Part shown: positions 24,684 through 32,933 of the stretch, one piece after another
How positions within the stretch are numbered: the first letter of the stretch is position 1
Layout: every line of letters begins with the position of its first letter
From: Paenibacillus helianthi
GTDB taxonomy: Bacteria; Bacillota; Bacilli; Paenibacillales; Paenibacillaceae
DNA: 48,108 nt
NCBI RefSeq assembly: GCF_001909055.1
Contig: NZ_LVWI01000062.1
Span: 1 to 48,108 of the forward strand
Direction: 5' to 3'
Position numbers and translations under genes: made by a program
The notes under the pieces: generated by a model
What the model saw: only the letters and a program-made list of their open reading frames with translations
Databases searched by the model: none
What the model was told of the DNA's origin: nothing

Positions 24684-25982
24684 ATGATAAAAAAATTAAA
24701 AACGAACGTCAGGGAGCTTCGAACGTTCCTGATTTTATGGATTACACAGTCCTTTTCAGCACTGGGCAGTGCAATGACCTCCTTTGCCTTAGTGATCTGG
24801 TCTTATCAACAGCAAGGGTCGGCTCTTACCAGCTCGCTATTGGTTATCTGTTCCTACGCCCCCTATGTCCTGCTGAGTATCTTCGCAGGTGCACTGAGCG
24901 ACCGGTGGAACAAGAAGGCCACCATGCTGATCAGCGACAGCTTTGCGGCACTTTGTACCGTTTCGATCCTTATTCTGATGACGACGGGTACACTCCAGAT
25001 TTGGCATCTGTATTTGATCAATACCTTGAATGGTGTGATGAACACTGTACAGCAACCGGCGTCGGATGTAGCGATTAGCCTGTTAGCTCCGCAAAAACAC
25101 TACCAGAAGGTAAGCGGGATGCGTTCCTTATCCAATTCATTGGTTACCATACTGACGCCTATACTCGCCACTTCAATGCTTTCCTTTACCAGTATCCGGG
25201 TTGTTATTGTGTTTGATTTGATTACATTTGCTACAGCGTTCATGGCGTTGCTCTGCTGGGTCCATATCCCGCAAGTTCCAAAACAGAGCGGCACGGGGAG
25301 CGAGACGGTATTACAATCTGCCAAAAGCGGCTTACGGTATCTCAGGGACAACCGGGGCATTCTGGATTTGATCCTTTTTTTGGCCGTGATCAATTTTACC
25401 GCCTCGATCTTCAATGCTGCCCTGCCCGCAATGATGCTCTCACGTGTTGGCGGCGGAGAATTAGCGCTAGGTATGGTCAACGCAGTTACAGGGATAGCCA
25501 TGATGGTTGGAAGCCTTGCGGTTGCTATTCTGCCGCCGCCAAAAAGCCGGGTTCGGGTCATTTTGAATTGCCTGCTGTTCTCCATGAGCTCCGAGAATTT
25601 CATCCTTGCCTTCGGCAGAAGTACACCGGTATGGTGTTTGGGCGCTATCCTCGGATGGGTATTCATTCCGGTTATGAACGCTAATATGGATGTGCTTTTC
25701 CGCTCCACCATCCCGATTGAGATGCAGGGGCGTGTCTATTCGGCAAGGAATACGTTACAGTTTTTCACCATTCCTGTAGGATATCTGTGCGGTGGCGTGT
25801 TGGTTGACAGGGTGTTTGAACCCTTTATGGCCGTGCAGCCGATGAACAGCCTGTGGGTCGCACTGGTCGGAACAGGCAAAGGCTCCGGAGCAGCCTTGCT
25901 ATTTCTTGCCATCGGAATTTTCGGTGCCTGTTCTTGCCTGCCGTTCCGGGCGGACAAACATATCTGGAGATTGGAAGAATAG
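24684..25982 (+). CDS. MFS efflux transporter (macrolide-efflux-like, DHA3 type)
   Basis: A 432-residue membrane protein with about 12 helices. The start (R-T-F-L-I-L-W-I-T-Q-S-F-S-A-L-G-S-A-M-T) and the loop between helices 2 and 3 (G-A-L-S-D-R-W-N-K-K) match the Mef/DHA3 branch of the major facilitator superfamily, which exports macrolides and similar compounds using the proton gradient. The ATG follows GAGGAG. It sits behind a leader peptide and hairpins, so drug-inducible control is likely. The real substrate cannot be read from the sequence. Confidence 0.85.
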   Translation: MIKKLKTNVRELRTFLILWITQSFSALGSAMTSFALVIWSYQQQGSALTSSLLVICSYAPYVLLSIFAGALSDRWNKKATMLISDSFAALCTVSILILMTTGTLQIWHLYLINTLNGVMNTVQQPASDVAISLLAPQKHYQKVSGMRSLSNSLVTILTPILATSMLSFTSIRVVIVFDLITFATAFMALLCWVHIPQVPKQSGTGSETVLQSAKSGLRYLRDNRGILDLILFLAVINFTASIFNAALPAMMLSRVGGGELALGMVNAVTGIAMMVGSLAVAILPPPKSRVRVILNCLLFSMSSENFILAFGRSTPVWCLGAILGWVFIPVMNANMDVLFRSTIPIEMQGRVYSARNTLQFFTIPVGYLCGGVLVDRVFEPFMAVQPMNSLWVALVGTGKGSGAALLFLAIGIFGACSCLPFRADKHIWRLEE

Positions 25983-26080
25983 TTGCCCCGGGTAGATAAA
26001 TGTCTGAATTGACCATAGCTGGTAAGCTGTCCAATGGGTACGCTTAAGGTGCAGGAGCACTTTAAGAGAGGATGAAAGAG

Positions 26081-26869
26081 ATGTATGAGCACCATAGACA
26101 GACGCTGGAGAAGCTGGTGGGGAAGCATGAGAAGAACCCTTCCTGTCTGGCAGTAATCACCAGTGGTTCGGTAGCGCAAGGAACGGCCAAGGAAACCTCG
26201 GATGTGGATGTTCACCTCGTATTCACCGATGAAGCGTATGAAGAATATGACCGGAACAATACGCTGTCCTATGTGGACCATGAAGTCAGTACCTATGAAG
26301 GCGGATACGCCGATATCAAGGTGATCAACCTCCGGTTCTTGGAGCTTGCAGCCAAGCGGGGCAATGAGCCGACGAGGTATGCTTTTACCGGTTCAGACGT
26401 TGTGTTCTCTAGAATCCCGCAGCTGAACGATCTGGTAGCCCGAATCCCCGTCTATCCTGAAGAGAACCGGGACCGCAATCTGCGGGACTTTTGCGCCCAG
26501 ATCTTCCTGTACGCTTTTTATTTCGCCAAAGAGGCGGCCCGGAAGAACGATGCCTACCTGCTCGCTCACACAGCCAGCAATCTGGTATTCTTCAGCGGGA
26601 GAATGATCCTGGCTTATAACCGGAGGCTCTTTCCAAGCCACAAGGGGCTTCTGGATGCCGTAGATGCTGCAGAACATAAGCCGAAGGATTTCCGTAAGCT
26701 CGCTGCAGAGCTGCTGCAGTCGCCCGGTGCAGATAAGAGTATGCGCTTCGCCGCGAAGATGCTGGCTTTTTATAATCACGGCCTTACCTTCGAGCAGGCG
26801 CTGGGCATCTATGTGATGAACAACGAGCGCTCCTGGATAGAGCAGCCTCCTTCCCTGCAGGACCGTTAA
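26081..26869 (+). CDS. Nucleotidyltransferase-domain protein
   Basis: A 262-residue protein. The N-terminal Pol-beta-type core has T-S-G-S-V-A-Q-G-T-A and, after a short loop, S-D-V-D-V-H-L, the metal-binding pair of acidic residues; the rest is helical and may bind the acceptor. Such enzymes transfer a nucleotide to a small molecule or protein; aminoglycoside adenylyltransferases are relatives. The ATG at 26081 is chosen over the one at 26072 because GAGAGG ends directly before 26072. Stands alone 98 bp after the MFS gene. Substrate unknown. Confidence 0.8.
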   Translation: MYEHHRQTLEKLVGKHEKNPSCLAVITSGSVAQGTAKETSDVDVHLVFTDEAYEEYDRNNTLSYVDHEVSTYEGGYADIKVINLRFLELAAKRGNEPTRYAFTGSDVVFSRIPQLNDLVARIPVYPEENRDRNLRDFCAQIFLYAFYFAKEAARKNDAYLLAHTASNLVFFSGRMILAYNRRLFPSHKGLLDAVDAAEHKPKDFRKLAAELLQSPGADKSMRFAAKMLAFYNHGLTFEQALGIYVMNNERSWIEQPPSLQDR

Positions 26870-26872
26870 TAC

Positions 26873-26909
26873 AAACAGCGACTCTCCGGTGATCGGAGGT
26901 CGCTGTTTT
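26873..26909. terminator. Bidirectional terminator
   Basis: AAACAGCGAC...CCG / CGG...GTCGCTGTTTT, a long stem with T-runs usable on both strands, between the converging nucleotidyltransferase and oxidoreductase genes. Confidence 0.85.
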
Positions 26910-26919
26910 GACGTTTGGA

Positions 26920-27948
26920 CTATAGATGGCTGGCCGCATTATAGACCCGGCGCTGCTGCGCCTCGGCCATGATTATGGATTGAAGGTGTACCCGTTCCCA
27001 TGTAGCTTCCAGCTTTTCTGCCCTTTGCCCGCTCATCATTTCTGCAAAAGCCTCCAGCTGGTTAACATAGTAGTTCATCGGCTCAAATTCGCAAAGGGTA
27101 CTGCGGTTGTCCGGAAGATCATGCCGTATTTTGATTTTGTAGAATCCTTTGACCGGCCGGAAGAAATCCGGGACCGTCAGCACCGTATGCTCGAAATACA
27201 AGGTATGCGAAGCCCGGAAAGGAAGCTCAAAGGAAGTGAGACACTCCGCTTCCAGACCGTTCTCATATTGCAGCGCCGCCTGAAAGGTCCAATCGCAGCC
27301 ATCCGGTCCGTCAAAAGCCGACTGGGCCCTAATCTCTCGGGGCTGAAGACCGACCAGGGTCTGCAGGAACTGCAGCCAATAACAACCCAGGTCGGTAAAA
27401 GCGCCTCCGCCTTTAGCCTTGACACTGCGGTAATTCCCGGCATATCTGTCCTTGGCAGGGACGGATATTCTTGTACTGATCCTGTGGAGCGGACCGAATT
27501 GCCCGGAGCCGACAATAGATTGGAGTGCCTGCTGCCAGGGATGGAAGGCAATCATCAGACCTTCGGCAAGCTTCGGAGTGGCGGATTGTTCTTTTACCAG
27601 CCGTAACCGTTCTGCTTCTTCGGGATTCAGGCATATCGGCTTTTCTACCAATACATGCTTACCCGCCTTCAAAGCCCGAACTGCCCATTCTGTATGAAGT
27701 TCATTACTGAGTGCAATATATACTCCATCCAGCTCGCCAAGCTCCAGCAGTTCCTCCAGACTGCCCGCCACATAAGGAATCCGGTAGGTGTCCGCCAGTT
27801 TCGCCGCTTTTTCAAAGGTCCGGTTGGCGATTGCCGTTATCCGAACCTTCTCCACAACCCGCGAAGGCTCCAGTATGGCCGGTACAGCAATGTTCGACGA
27901 ACCCAGGATTCCGAGCTTGTAGGCAGGTTGTTCCTCTCCGTTCTTCAT
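26920..27948 (-). CDS. Gfo/Idh/MocA-family oxidoreductase
   Basis: A 342-residue NAD(P)-dependent oxidoreductase. The Rossmann fold begins L-G-I-L-G-S-S-N-I-A, and the family signature E-K-P is seen in H-V-L-V-E-K-P-I-C-L. The C-terminal half is the beta-sheet substrate domain. These enzymes oxidise or reduce sugars, inositols and related ring compounds. The frame is open further upstream, but the ATG at 27946-27948 overlaps the stop of the radical SAM gene (ATGA), giving coupled translation. It is the last gene of the ACP/ATP-grasp/glycosyltransferase operon, so it probably tailors a sugar or cyclitol in the product. Confidence 0.88.
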   Translation of the reverse strand: MKNGEEQPAYKLGILGSSNIAVPAILEPSRVVEKVRITAIANRTFEKAAKLADTYRIPYVAGSLEELLELGELDGVYIALSNELHTEWAVRALKAGKHVLVEKPICLNPEEAERLRLVKEQSATPKLAEGLMIAFHPWQQALQSIVGSGQFGPLHRISTRISVPAKDRYAGNYRSVKAKGGGAFTDLGCYWLQFLQTLVGLQPREIRAQSAFDGPDGCDWTFQAALQYENGLEAECLTSFELPFRASHTLYFEHTVLTVPDFFRPVKGFYKIKIRHDLPDNRSTLCEFEPMNYYVNQLEAFAEMMSGQRAEKLEATWERVHLQSIIMAEAQQRRVYNAASHL

Positions 27949-29138
27949 ACATGCGTTAATGCAGCATAAGTATTCAAGTACAGCACATTGCATTTGGAAC
28001 AAGCCGGGGACAAGCCTTCATCCAGAATCCGCCGCAGCCTGTCGTAGCGGGCTGAATTCCATATTTCCGTCAGCGTCTGCTCCTTCACATTGCCAATAGC
28101 CAGCTCGCCAAAAAATTTGCATGCACTCACCATGCCGTTCGGAGCAATATCCACCCGGGTACTGAGCGCCAGACATTTCGACGTACTGCGGGACGCCATC
28201 GGCTTGCCAGCCACAAAGTCTTCGATTTCATCAAAGTCCAGCCCCGGCTGATAACGGATTCGGGTATTGTGCCAAGTGTTGCTGTTGATCCGTTTCAGGT
28301 CTTCGGTTAGCCTTGTGACATTCTCAGGCTTGATATGGTATTTGAAGGCATGCCAGCTGCTCCGGTGATCCGGCGGAAGCTCAGCCAGCCACTGAAAGTG
28401 TTCATCGTAGAAGCGGTCCATTTCCAGACTGGTTTCCGCAGAGATATACCACGGGAAGCAGAGCAATACCAGATCGACGCCCTTTTGCTCAAAAAACTCC
28501 ACCAGCTCGTACAATCGGCCGATCATATTGTCATTAATCACATTGTGCACAGAGATCCGGCCGCGGAAGCGGCCTTGCTTGCGCAGTTCAAGCAGCCGTT
28601 CGACGCTCTCGATCACTTTGTGAAATGAACCTTTGCCGCGCAGCAAATCATGCTCCTCCTCGAACCCTTCTATCGGAATCAGCAGTTCCAGGTTGTCAGA
28701 GATCGCACACAGCTCCTCTTCGTACTTAGGAATCAGATAGGCGTTGGTACAGATCGTTGTATCCCGGGGATGCTCCTTCAGAAGCTCCAGAATCTGCCGG
28801 GTATTCCGGTGAAAAAGCGGCTCGCCCCCCCATAAATACAAACGGGACTGTGCCTCATCCGTCTCCTCCAGAAGCCTCTGGATCATCTCCAGATCCATAT
28901 CCAGATTCTGCTCGGCGGTGTCCATATCATGATGATAGCCGGATTCATTCCATTGGTAGCAATGCTTGCAGCGGAGATTACAGCGGTTGGTCAGCTTCAG
29001 GGACATAATTTCCGGCATAACGGTTCTGAACCCGGGATCATGTTTGCGTTCTCTGTGTGGAACCACGACATTCTTGATCGTGCGTTTCAGAGCCTCAAAG
29101 GACTTGGCATCAAGGTTAACTCTACTGGTAGGCTGCAT
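27945..29138 (-). CDS. Radical SAM/SPASM enzyme
   Basis: A 397-residue iron-sulfur enzyme. The radical SAM cluster motif is N-R-C-N-L-R-C-K-H-C (C53, C57, C60), followed by W-G-G-E-P-L-F for S-adenosylmethionine binding. The C-terminal part has further Cys (S-K-C-L-A-L, S-A-C-K-F-F-G-E, A-C-S-K-C-N) with the I-W-N-S motif, a SPASM domain holding auxiliary clusters. SPASM enzymes modify peptides or, as BtrN does in butirosin biosynthesis, dehydrogenate an aminocyclitol. The start (ATG 29138) shares one base with the previous stop (TAATG). No precursor peptide gene was found nearby, so a small-molecule substrate is favoured. Confidence 0.88.
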   Translation of the reverse strand: MQPTSRVNLDAKSFEALKRTIKNVVVPHRERKHDPGFRTVMPEIMSLKLTNRCNLRCKHCYQWNESGYHHDMDTAEQNLDMDLEMIQRLLEETDEAQSRLYLWGGEPLFHRNTRQILELLKEHPRDTTICTNAYLIPKYEEELCAISDNLELLIPIEGFEEEHDLLRGKGSFHKVIESVERLLELRKQGRFRGRISVHNVINDNMIGRLYELVEFFEQKGVDLVLLCFPWYISAETSLEMDRFYDEHFQWLAELPPDHRSSWHAFKYHIKPENVTRLTEDLKRINSNTWHNTRIRYQPGLDFDEIEDFVAGKPMASRSTSKCLALSTRVDIAPNGMVSACKFFGELAIGNVKEQTLTEIWNSARYDRLRRILDEGLSPACSKCNVLYLNTYAALTHV

Positions 29139-30259
29139 TAGCTTCTCCCTTCTGCTGCGGATCGTTGTTCCGCATAGCTTGCCGCATAGTCTGGATACTG
29201 GCCCCTGGCTGACCTGAGGTTATTCGCCAGCTTACGCAATTTCTCACGGTCAAAGCCCGATTCGGCCCACTCCCCGTAACGGATGCCATAACCAAGCTCT
29301 ACCCACAGATCACTGTTAATCTTCTCGTGCGGGCCAAAGGGGTCCAGCAGCACCAGCGGAGTGCCCGAAGTAAGTGAATCAATCAAGGCGCCTCCTCCCG
29401 GCTTGCTGATTACTGCGGATGTCTGCCGGATGACACCATACATCCCATCCTGATAGTTACGGCAGGGCGGAAAGCGGTCTGCCTGGTTACCGGTTACCTC
29501 TGCAAAAGGCGGGAAGGTATACTGCCCGCTGCTGTCACGCTTCCAGGTCCGCCACTCCGGGTCGTTCATATAATAACGTCTTCCATGGATGGCCGCTCCA
29601 ATCTCCTGAGAGCTGTACGCGGCAATATCCAGTTCATACCCTGCCGACTCCAGGGCATCAAACTTCTCGCGGAAGGTTCCAATCCCCCAGCCGCCGCCAT
29701 GAACAACCAGTCTACCGTTCCTAGCCGAAGGGGACAGCGCTTCCGGGGGGCCGGCATCTATACTGTATAGAATCTCCCGTTTCACGGGGTCATACATGCT
29801 TACTTCACGGTAGCCTTCCGCGTAACCGGGGTTCAGCCTGCGGAGATTCTTCCATGATGGCGAAAGATCGGCATCAATATAGAGCAAATCGGCATCCACA
29901 GAAAAGCCGGCCAGTTCACGGTACCTGTCCATAACATGCACCCAGTGCCCGGATAATACAATGAAGCGCTGTCTTTCTTCCTGCTTCCATTGTTGAAGCA
30001 AACGTTCCACGGCTGCAGCATCAAGGCTGCTCCGGATATCCGCCGGTATTTTCTGTGAGGTCAAAGCTACGGCGAAGTTCTGCTGGTACGCTTTGCGGCT
30101 GTTGTCCGTCTGCTTCTTTTTGCTGTCCGGCATGAGTGTTTCAAAAACTTCAATCTCCGCCTGGATACCAAGTGCTATGAGTCTCCGTTCAATCAGCAGG
30201 CCGGGGACATAGAAGCCCAGACCAAAACCAGAACATAGAATAGTTACGGTGTTATTCAT
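29138..30259 (-). CDS. MurG-like glycosyltransferase
   Basis: A 373-residue GT-B-type protein. The start M-N-N-T-V-T-I-L-C-S-G-F-G-L-G-F-Y-V-P-G is a nucleotide-fold loop, and the C-terminal half has V-V-H-G-G-G-W-G, then S-K-P-G-G-G-A-L-I-D-S-L-T-S-G-T-P-L-V-L and P-F-G-P-H-E-K-I-N, the donor-binding region of MurG/UGT-type enzymes. It would add a sugar from a nucleotide donor. ATG 30257-30259 is preferred over the open frame 38 codons upstream: it follows AAAGGG with about 8-nt spacing and keeps the start outside the ATP-grasp gene. Third gene of the operon. Acceptor unknown. Confidence 0.75.
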   Translation of the reverse strand: MNNTVTILCSGFGLGFYVPGLLIERRLIALGIQAEIEVFETLMPDSKKKQTDNSRKAYQQNFAVALTSQKIPADIRSSLDAAAVERLLQQWKQEERQRFIVLSGHWVHVMDRYRELAGFSVDADLLYIDADLSPSWKNLRRLNPGYAEGYREVSMYDPVKREILYSIDAGPPEALSPSARNGRLVVHGGGWGIGTFREKFDALESAGYELDIAAYSSQEIGAAIHGRRYYMNDPEWRTWKRDSSGQYTFPPFAEVTGNQADRFPPCRNYQDGMYGVIRQTSAVISKPGGGALIDSLTSGTPLVLLDPFGPHEKINSDLWVELGYGIRYGEWAESGFDREKLRKLANNLRSARGQYPDYAASYAEQRSAAEGRS

Positions 30260-30275
30260 TGGAGGATCCCTTTCT

Positions 30276-31616
30276 TTATCGCAGTATAGTATAGCCAGTG
30301 CGCAGAAGCGATTCGTCCAGCTTACGGATGAGTCTATTCTTGCTGTCTTCATTTCGGTAAGCGAGTGCTGCATACAGCTTGCCTTTGCCGGAGCCGGTGG
30401 ATCGGGAAGAGGCTGGAGGCTGGAGTGTACCCGAAGCCAAAGGAATTACTCCTTCCCCCTCTCCCAGCGAAAATAAAACGTCTTCTTGCGCAAGCCGCCC
30501 CAGCAGATCTTCATAATGAACCTCGCCTAGGGTTGCCAGCGGTACCTGTAATAGACAGGTGTGCATCCCCTCCTGCTTGAGATGGCGGTCTACATTATGC
30601 TTGATCAGACTCATCGACTTCCGGGCATTGATCTCCACCAGAGGGGCGAGGCTCCCGTCACGCAGCAGCATTGAATCCACGCATACATCACCGAAATAAC
30701 CATCTGCATACAGCTCCCGCCCAATGCTGTGCATGGTTTCCCAATATCCTTCCCGGTCCAGCCTTTCGAGCAGAGACGGCTCCGGGGAATGTGACTCTCC
30801 GAAGGCAAAACCGTGGTTGACCAGTTGCTGAACGGACAATATCGAGATCCGGCCTTCCGGATCAATGTGAAATTGACAGGAGAAGTCTGTCTCCCGGTCC
30901 AGCAGAGGTTCGAGCACAAACTTTATTCTTTTGTCCTGGTTTCGGCTGGACTCCAGATACCCGGCAATTCTGCGCAACACCCGCTCAGAGTCCACGAGCT
31001 GATTTCCTTTGCCGGATACACCATACTCATCCTTGATCAGAAAAGCCCCCTTCTCCAGCAACGCTTGTCCTGATTGCAGCAACTCTTCCGTGTTATGGAC
31101 GACAAGAGCGATATTCGGCAGCAGCAGCCTGTCCCGCATAGCAGCAGAGTAGGTTTTGGTGTTCACTTTGCGTACAATCTGTTCATCCGGGATAACGGGC
31201 AGAAGCTTATATCGCCTAACCGCCTCATGCGTCCCGGGAAGCACGGCAAAAGGTTCAAGGAACCATCCTTCCGGTATTAAGCTGCCCAGTTCCTGCCCGG
31301 GGTCCAGCCTGCCCAGCAGTTCAAATACATTCAGTGCGTCCTGTGCTGTGCCTGGTTCCTCCACTCCCAAGGTTAATGGATTCATATTGGTCCTAAATGA
31401 ATAATCGAGCGATTGCAGATAGTCATATTGAGCCTTATCCATACCCTGACGGGTTAATAGAATATCTCCGCTCCTGCAGAAGACAAACAGCATCTCATCC
31501 ATGGCCTGCACAATAGCCAGAGCCTTCGCATCAGGAACGGATGGTAGAGCAGCCAGATCTTCCTCCCGCCAGTACCGTTCCGACTCCAGGCTGCCGCAGT
31601 GCACAGCGTTCTTCAT
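30276..31616 (-). CDS. ATP-grasp ligase, probable amino acid-ACP ligase
   Basis: A 446-residue ligase. ATP-grasp elements: I-K-D-E-Y-G-V-S-G-K-G-N (K195, glycine loop 199-204), V-L-E-P-L-L-D-R-E-T-D-F-S (E236) and P-L-V-E-I-N-A-R-K-S (E328, N330) for magnesium. Such enzymes activate a carboxylate as acyl phosphate and join it to an amine or thiol. The ATG overlaps the ACP stop (ATGA), a strong sign that the two work together. In butirosin biosynthesis BtrJ loads glutamate on the carrier protein BtrI in this way; equivalence here is inferred. The amino acid used is unknown. Confidence 0.82.
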   Translation of the reverse strand: MKNAVHCGSLESERYWREEDLAALPSVPDAKALAIVQAMDEMLFVFCRSGDILLTRQGMDKAQYDYLQSLDYSFRTNMNPLTLGVEEPGTAQDALNVFELLGRLDPGQELGSLIPEGWFLEPFAVLPGTHEAVRRYKLLPVIPDEQIVRKVNTKTYSAAMRDRLLLPNIALVVHNTEELLQSGQALLEKGAFLIKDEYGVSGKGNQLVDSERVLRRIAGYLESSRNQDKRIKFVLEPLLDRETDFSCQFHIDPEGRISILSVQQLVNHGFAFGESHSPEPSLLERLDREGYWETMHSIGRELYADGYFGDVCVDSMLLRDGSLAPLVEINARKSMSLIKHNVDRHLKQEGMHTCLLQVPLATLGEVHYEDLLGRLAQEDVLFSLGEGEGVIPLASGTLQPPASSRSTGSGKGKLYAALAYRNEDSKNRLIRKLDESLLRTGYTILR

Positions 31617-31855
31617 CGTACGGCAAGCCCCGCGACATAATCGGAGAAGCGGTCTACCGATTTCAAATGTTCAAGATCAAAGGTATCGAAATCTACTTCG
31701 ACATCGAATTCGTCTTCGATTCTCAGAATAAAGTTGATGATTTGCAGGGAATCAAGTGCGGCGTCCAGCGTCAGATCTGAAGCTCCGTTCAGCGTCTGAA
31801 GCAGGCCCGGTTCCTCTTTGATTTCGGCGATAATTTCAATGACCTTCTGCTGCAT
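31613..31855 (-). CDS. Acyl carrier protein
   Basis: An 80-residue acidic helical protein. The phosphopantetheine Ser is S36 in A-L-D-S-L-Q-I-I-N-F; the following helix (R-I-E-D-E-F-D-V-E-V-D-F) is typical. AAAGGGG precedes the ATG. It is the first gene of a five-gene operon and is translationally coupled to an ATP-grasp gene, not to fatty acid or polyketide genes. It is therefore probably a dedicated carrier for an amino acid or short acyl group, as BtrI is. Confidence 0.9.
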   Translation of the reverse strand: MQQKVIEIIAEIKEEPGLLQTLNGASDLTLDAALDSLQIINFILRIEDEFDVEVDFDTFDLEHLKSVDRFSDYVAGLAVR

Positions 31856-32012
31856 GTGTATACCCCTTTCAGTATGCGTATTAGGAATGAATAGAAAGAA
31901 TATACCAAAAATCGGACTGTTAATATATGGTTGAATGCGCCAAAATATTCAGCTATACTAGGGTAGATTCCAGGTTGTCCATCCTAAGGAAGCAGGAAAC
32001 GGAGGTTTGTTT
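31856..32012. promoter_or_regulatory. Divergent promoter region of the biosynthetic locus
   Basis: 157 bp between the ACP operon (left) and the AraC regulator (right). It must contain both promoters and probably the regulator's binding site. TATACTAGGGTAG (31956-31968) has a -10-like TATACT for the right-hand genes. Confidence 0.5.
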
Positions 32013-32933
32013 ATGGAAGGTTTTCCGGTATTTACTGGGGAATATCTATTTGACTCCTGTTCATCGGTACAAATGCTCCTCACTCAGGAAACGGTCACTT
32101 CCGTATGTCATCAGCACGATTTTTTGGAGCTCGCTTATGTGGTTCAAGGGAAAGGAATCCATCTGGCGGGTGAGGATAAAATGCAGGTTATGCAGGGGGA
32201 TTTGTTAGTTATACCTCCCGGGGTTTCCCATGTCTTTCACCCTCAGGATCTGACCGGTGCAGAGCCGCTCCTCATCTTCAATTGTATGCTCAGGCCTGAG
32301 CTTTGCAGGATTCTCAGAGAGCTGCCGAGACCCTTCTCCGAAGTGGATATGTTACCACTGCTGAGGCTTCTGGAGGTGAAGCAATGGTTCTGGTATAGAG
32401 GGAAAAGCGTAGAGCTGACCTTATTGCTCCGCCGTATGCAGGGGATGCAAAACTATGGCTCACTTAGGGGTCAACAGCAGCTATACCCGTTGCTGTTCGA
32501 AGTGGCGAACCTCATTATGCCTGCAGCTGCCGTCCCTTTCACTCAGCAGCCCGGGAAGGACTATGATCCGCTGCATGACGTCATCCTGTATATGATTAGT
32601 AATTTCAGGAAAAAAATCACGCTGAAGGAGATGAGCCGGCAGATTTCGGTGAGCTCCCGCCAGTTTCAGAGATTATTCAAAATTAAAACCGGCAGGTCCT
32701 ACATCCAGATGCTACAGGAAATCCGCATGAAATACAGCTGCATCCTGCTGATGTTCACGAAGCTTGGGATACAGTCCGTTGCACTGGAGGTCGGAATTTA
32801 CGATATGAAATATTTCTACCGGCTATTCCGTGAATATAGCGGGATGACCCCTGCCTCTTACCGAAACCGGTTGCAGAGTCATTTTTTGTCGGCGAAGGAG
32901 ATGATGAGCAGTGCTGAACATTGCTCCCATTAA
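32013..32933 (+). CDS. AraC-family transcriptional regulator
   Basis: A 306-residue regulator: an N-terminal cupin sensor (H-Q-H-D-F-L-E-L-A-Y, G-D-L-L-V-I-P-P-G-V-S-H) and a C-terminal pair of helix-turn-helix motifs ending Y-D-M-K-Y-F-Y-R-L-F-R-E-Y-S-G-M-T-P-A-S. The start at ATG 32013 is set by GGAGG 7 nt upstream; an in-frame TTG at 32007 is less likely. The next gene overlaps its end by 23 nt. Divergent to the ACP operon and so probably its controller. Confidence 0.9.
   Translation: MEGFPVFTGEYLFDSCSSVQMLLTQETVTSVCHQHDFLELAYVVQGKGIHLAGEDKMQVMQGDLLVIPPGVSHVFHPQDLTGAEPLLIFNCMLRPELCRILRELPRPFSEVDMLPLLRLLEVKQWFWYRGKSVELTLLLRRMQGMQNYGSLRGQQQLYPLLFEVANLIMPAAAVPFTQQPGKDYDPLHDVILYMISNFRKKITLKEMSRQISVSSRQFQRLFKIKTGRSYIQMLQEIRMKYSCILLMFTKLGIQSVALEVGIYDMKYFYRLFREYSGMTPASYRNRLQSHFLSAKEMMSSAEHCSH

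Noticed and set aside
27945..29138. Radical SAM enzyme as part of a ribosomal peptide (RiPP) pathway
   Set aside because: No precursor peptide ORF or peptide-recognition protein seen nearby; the ACP and glycosyltransferase context favours a small-molecule substrate.
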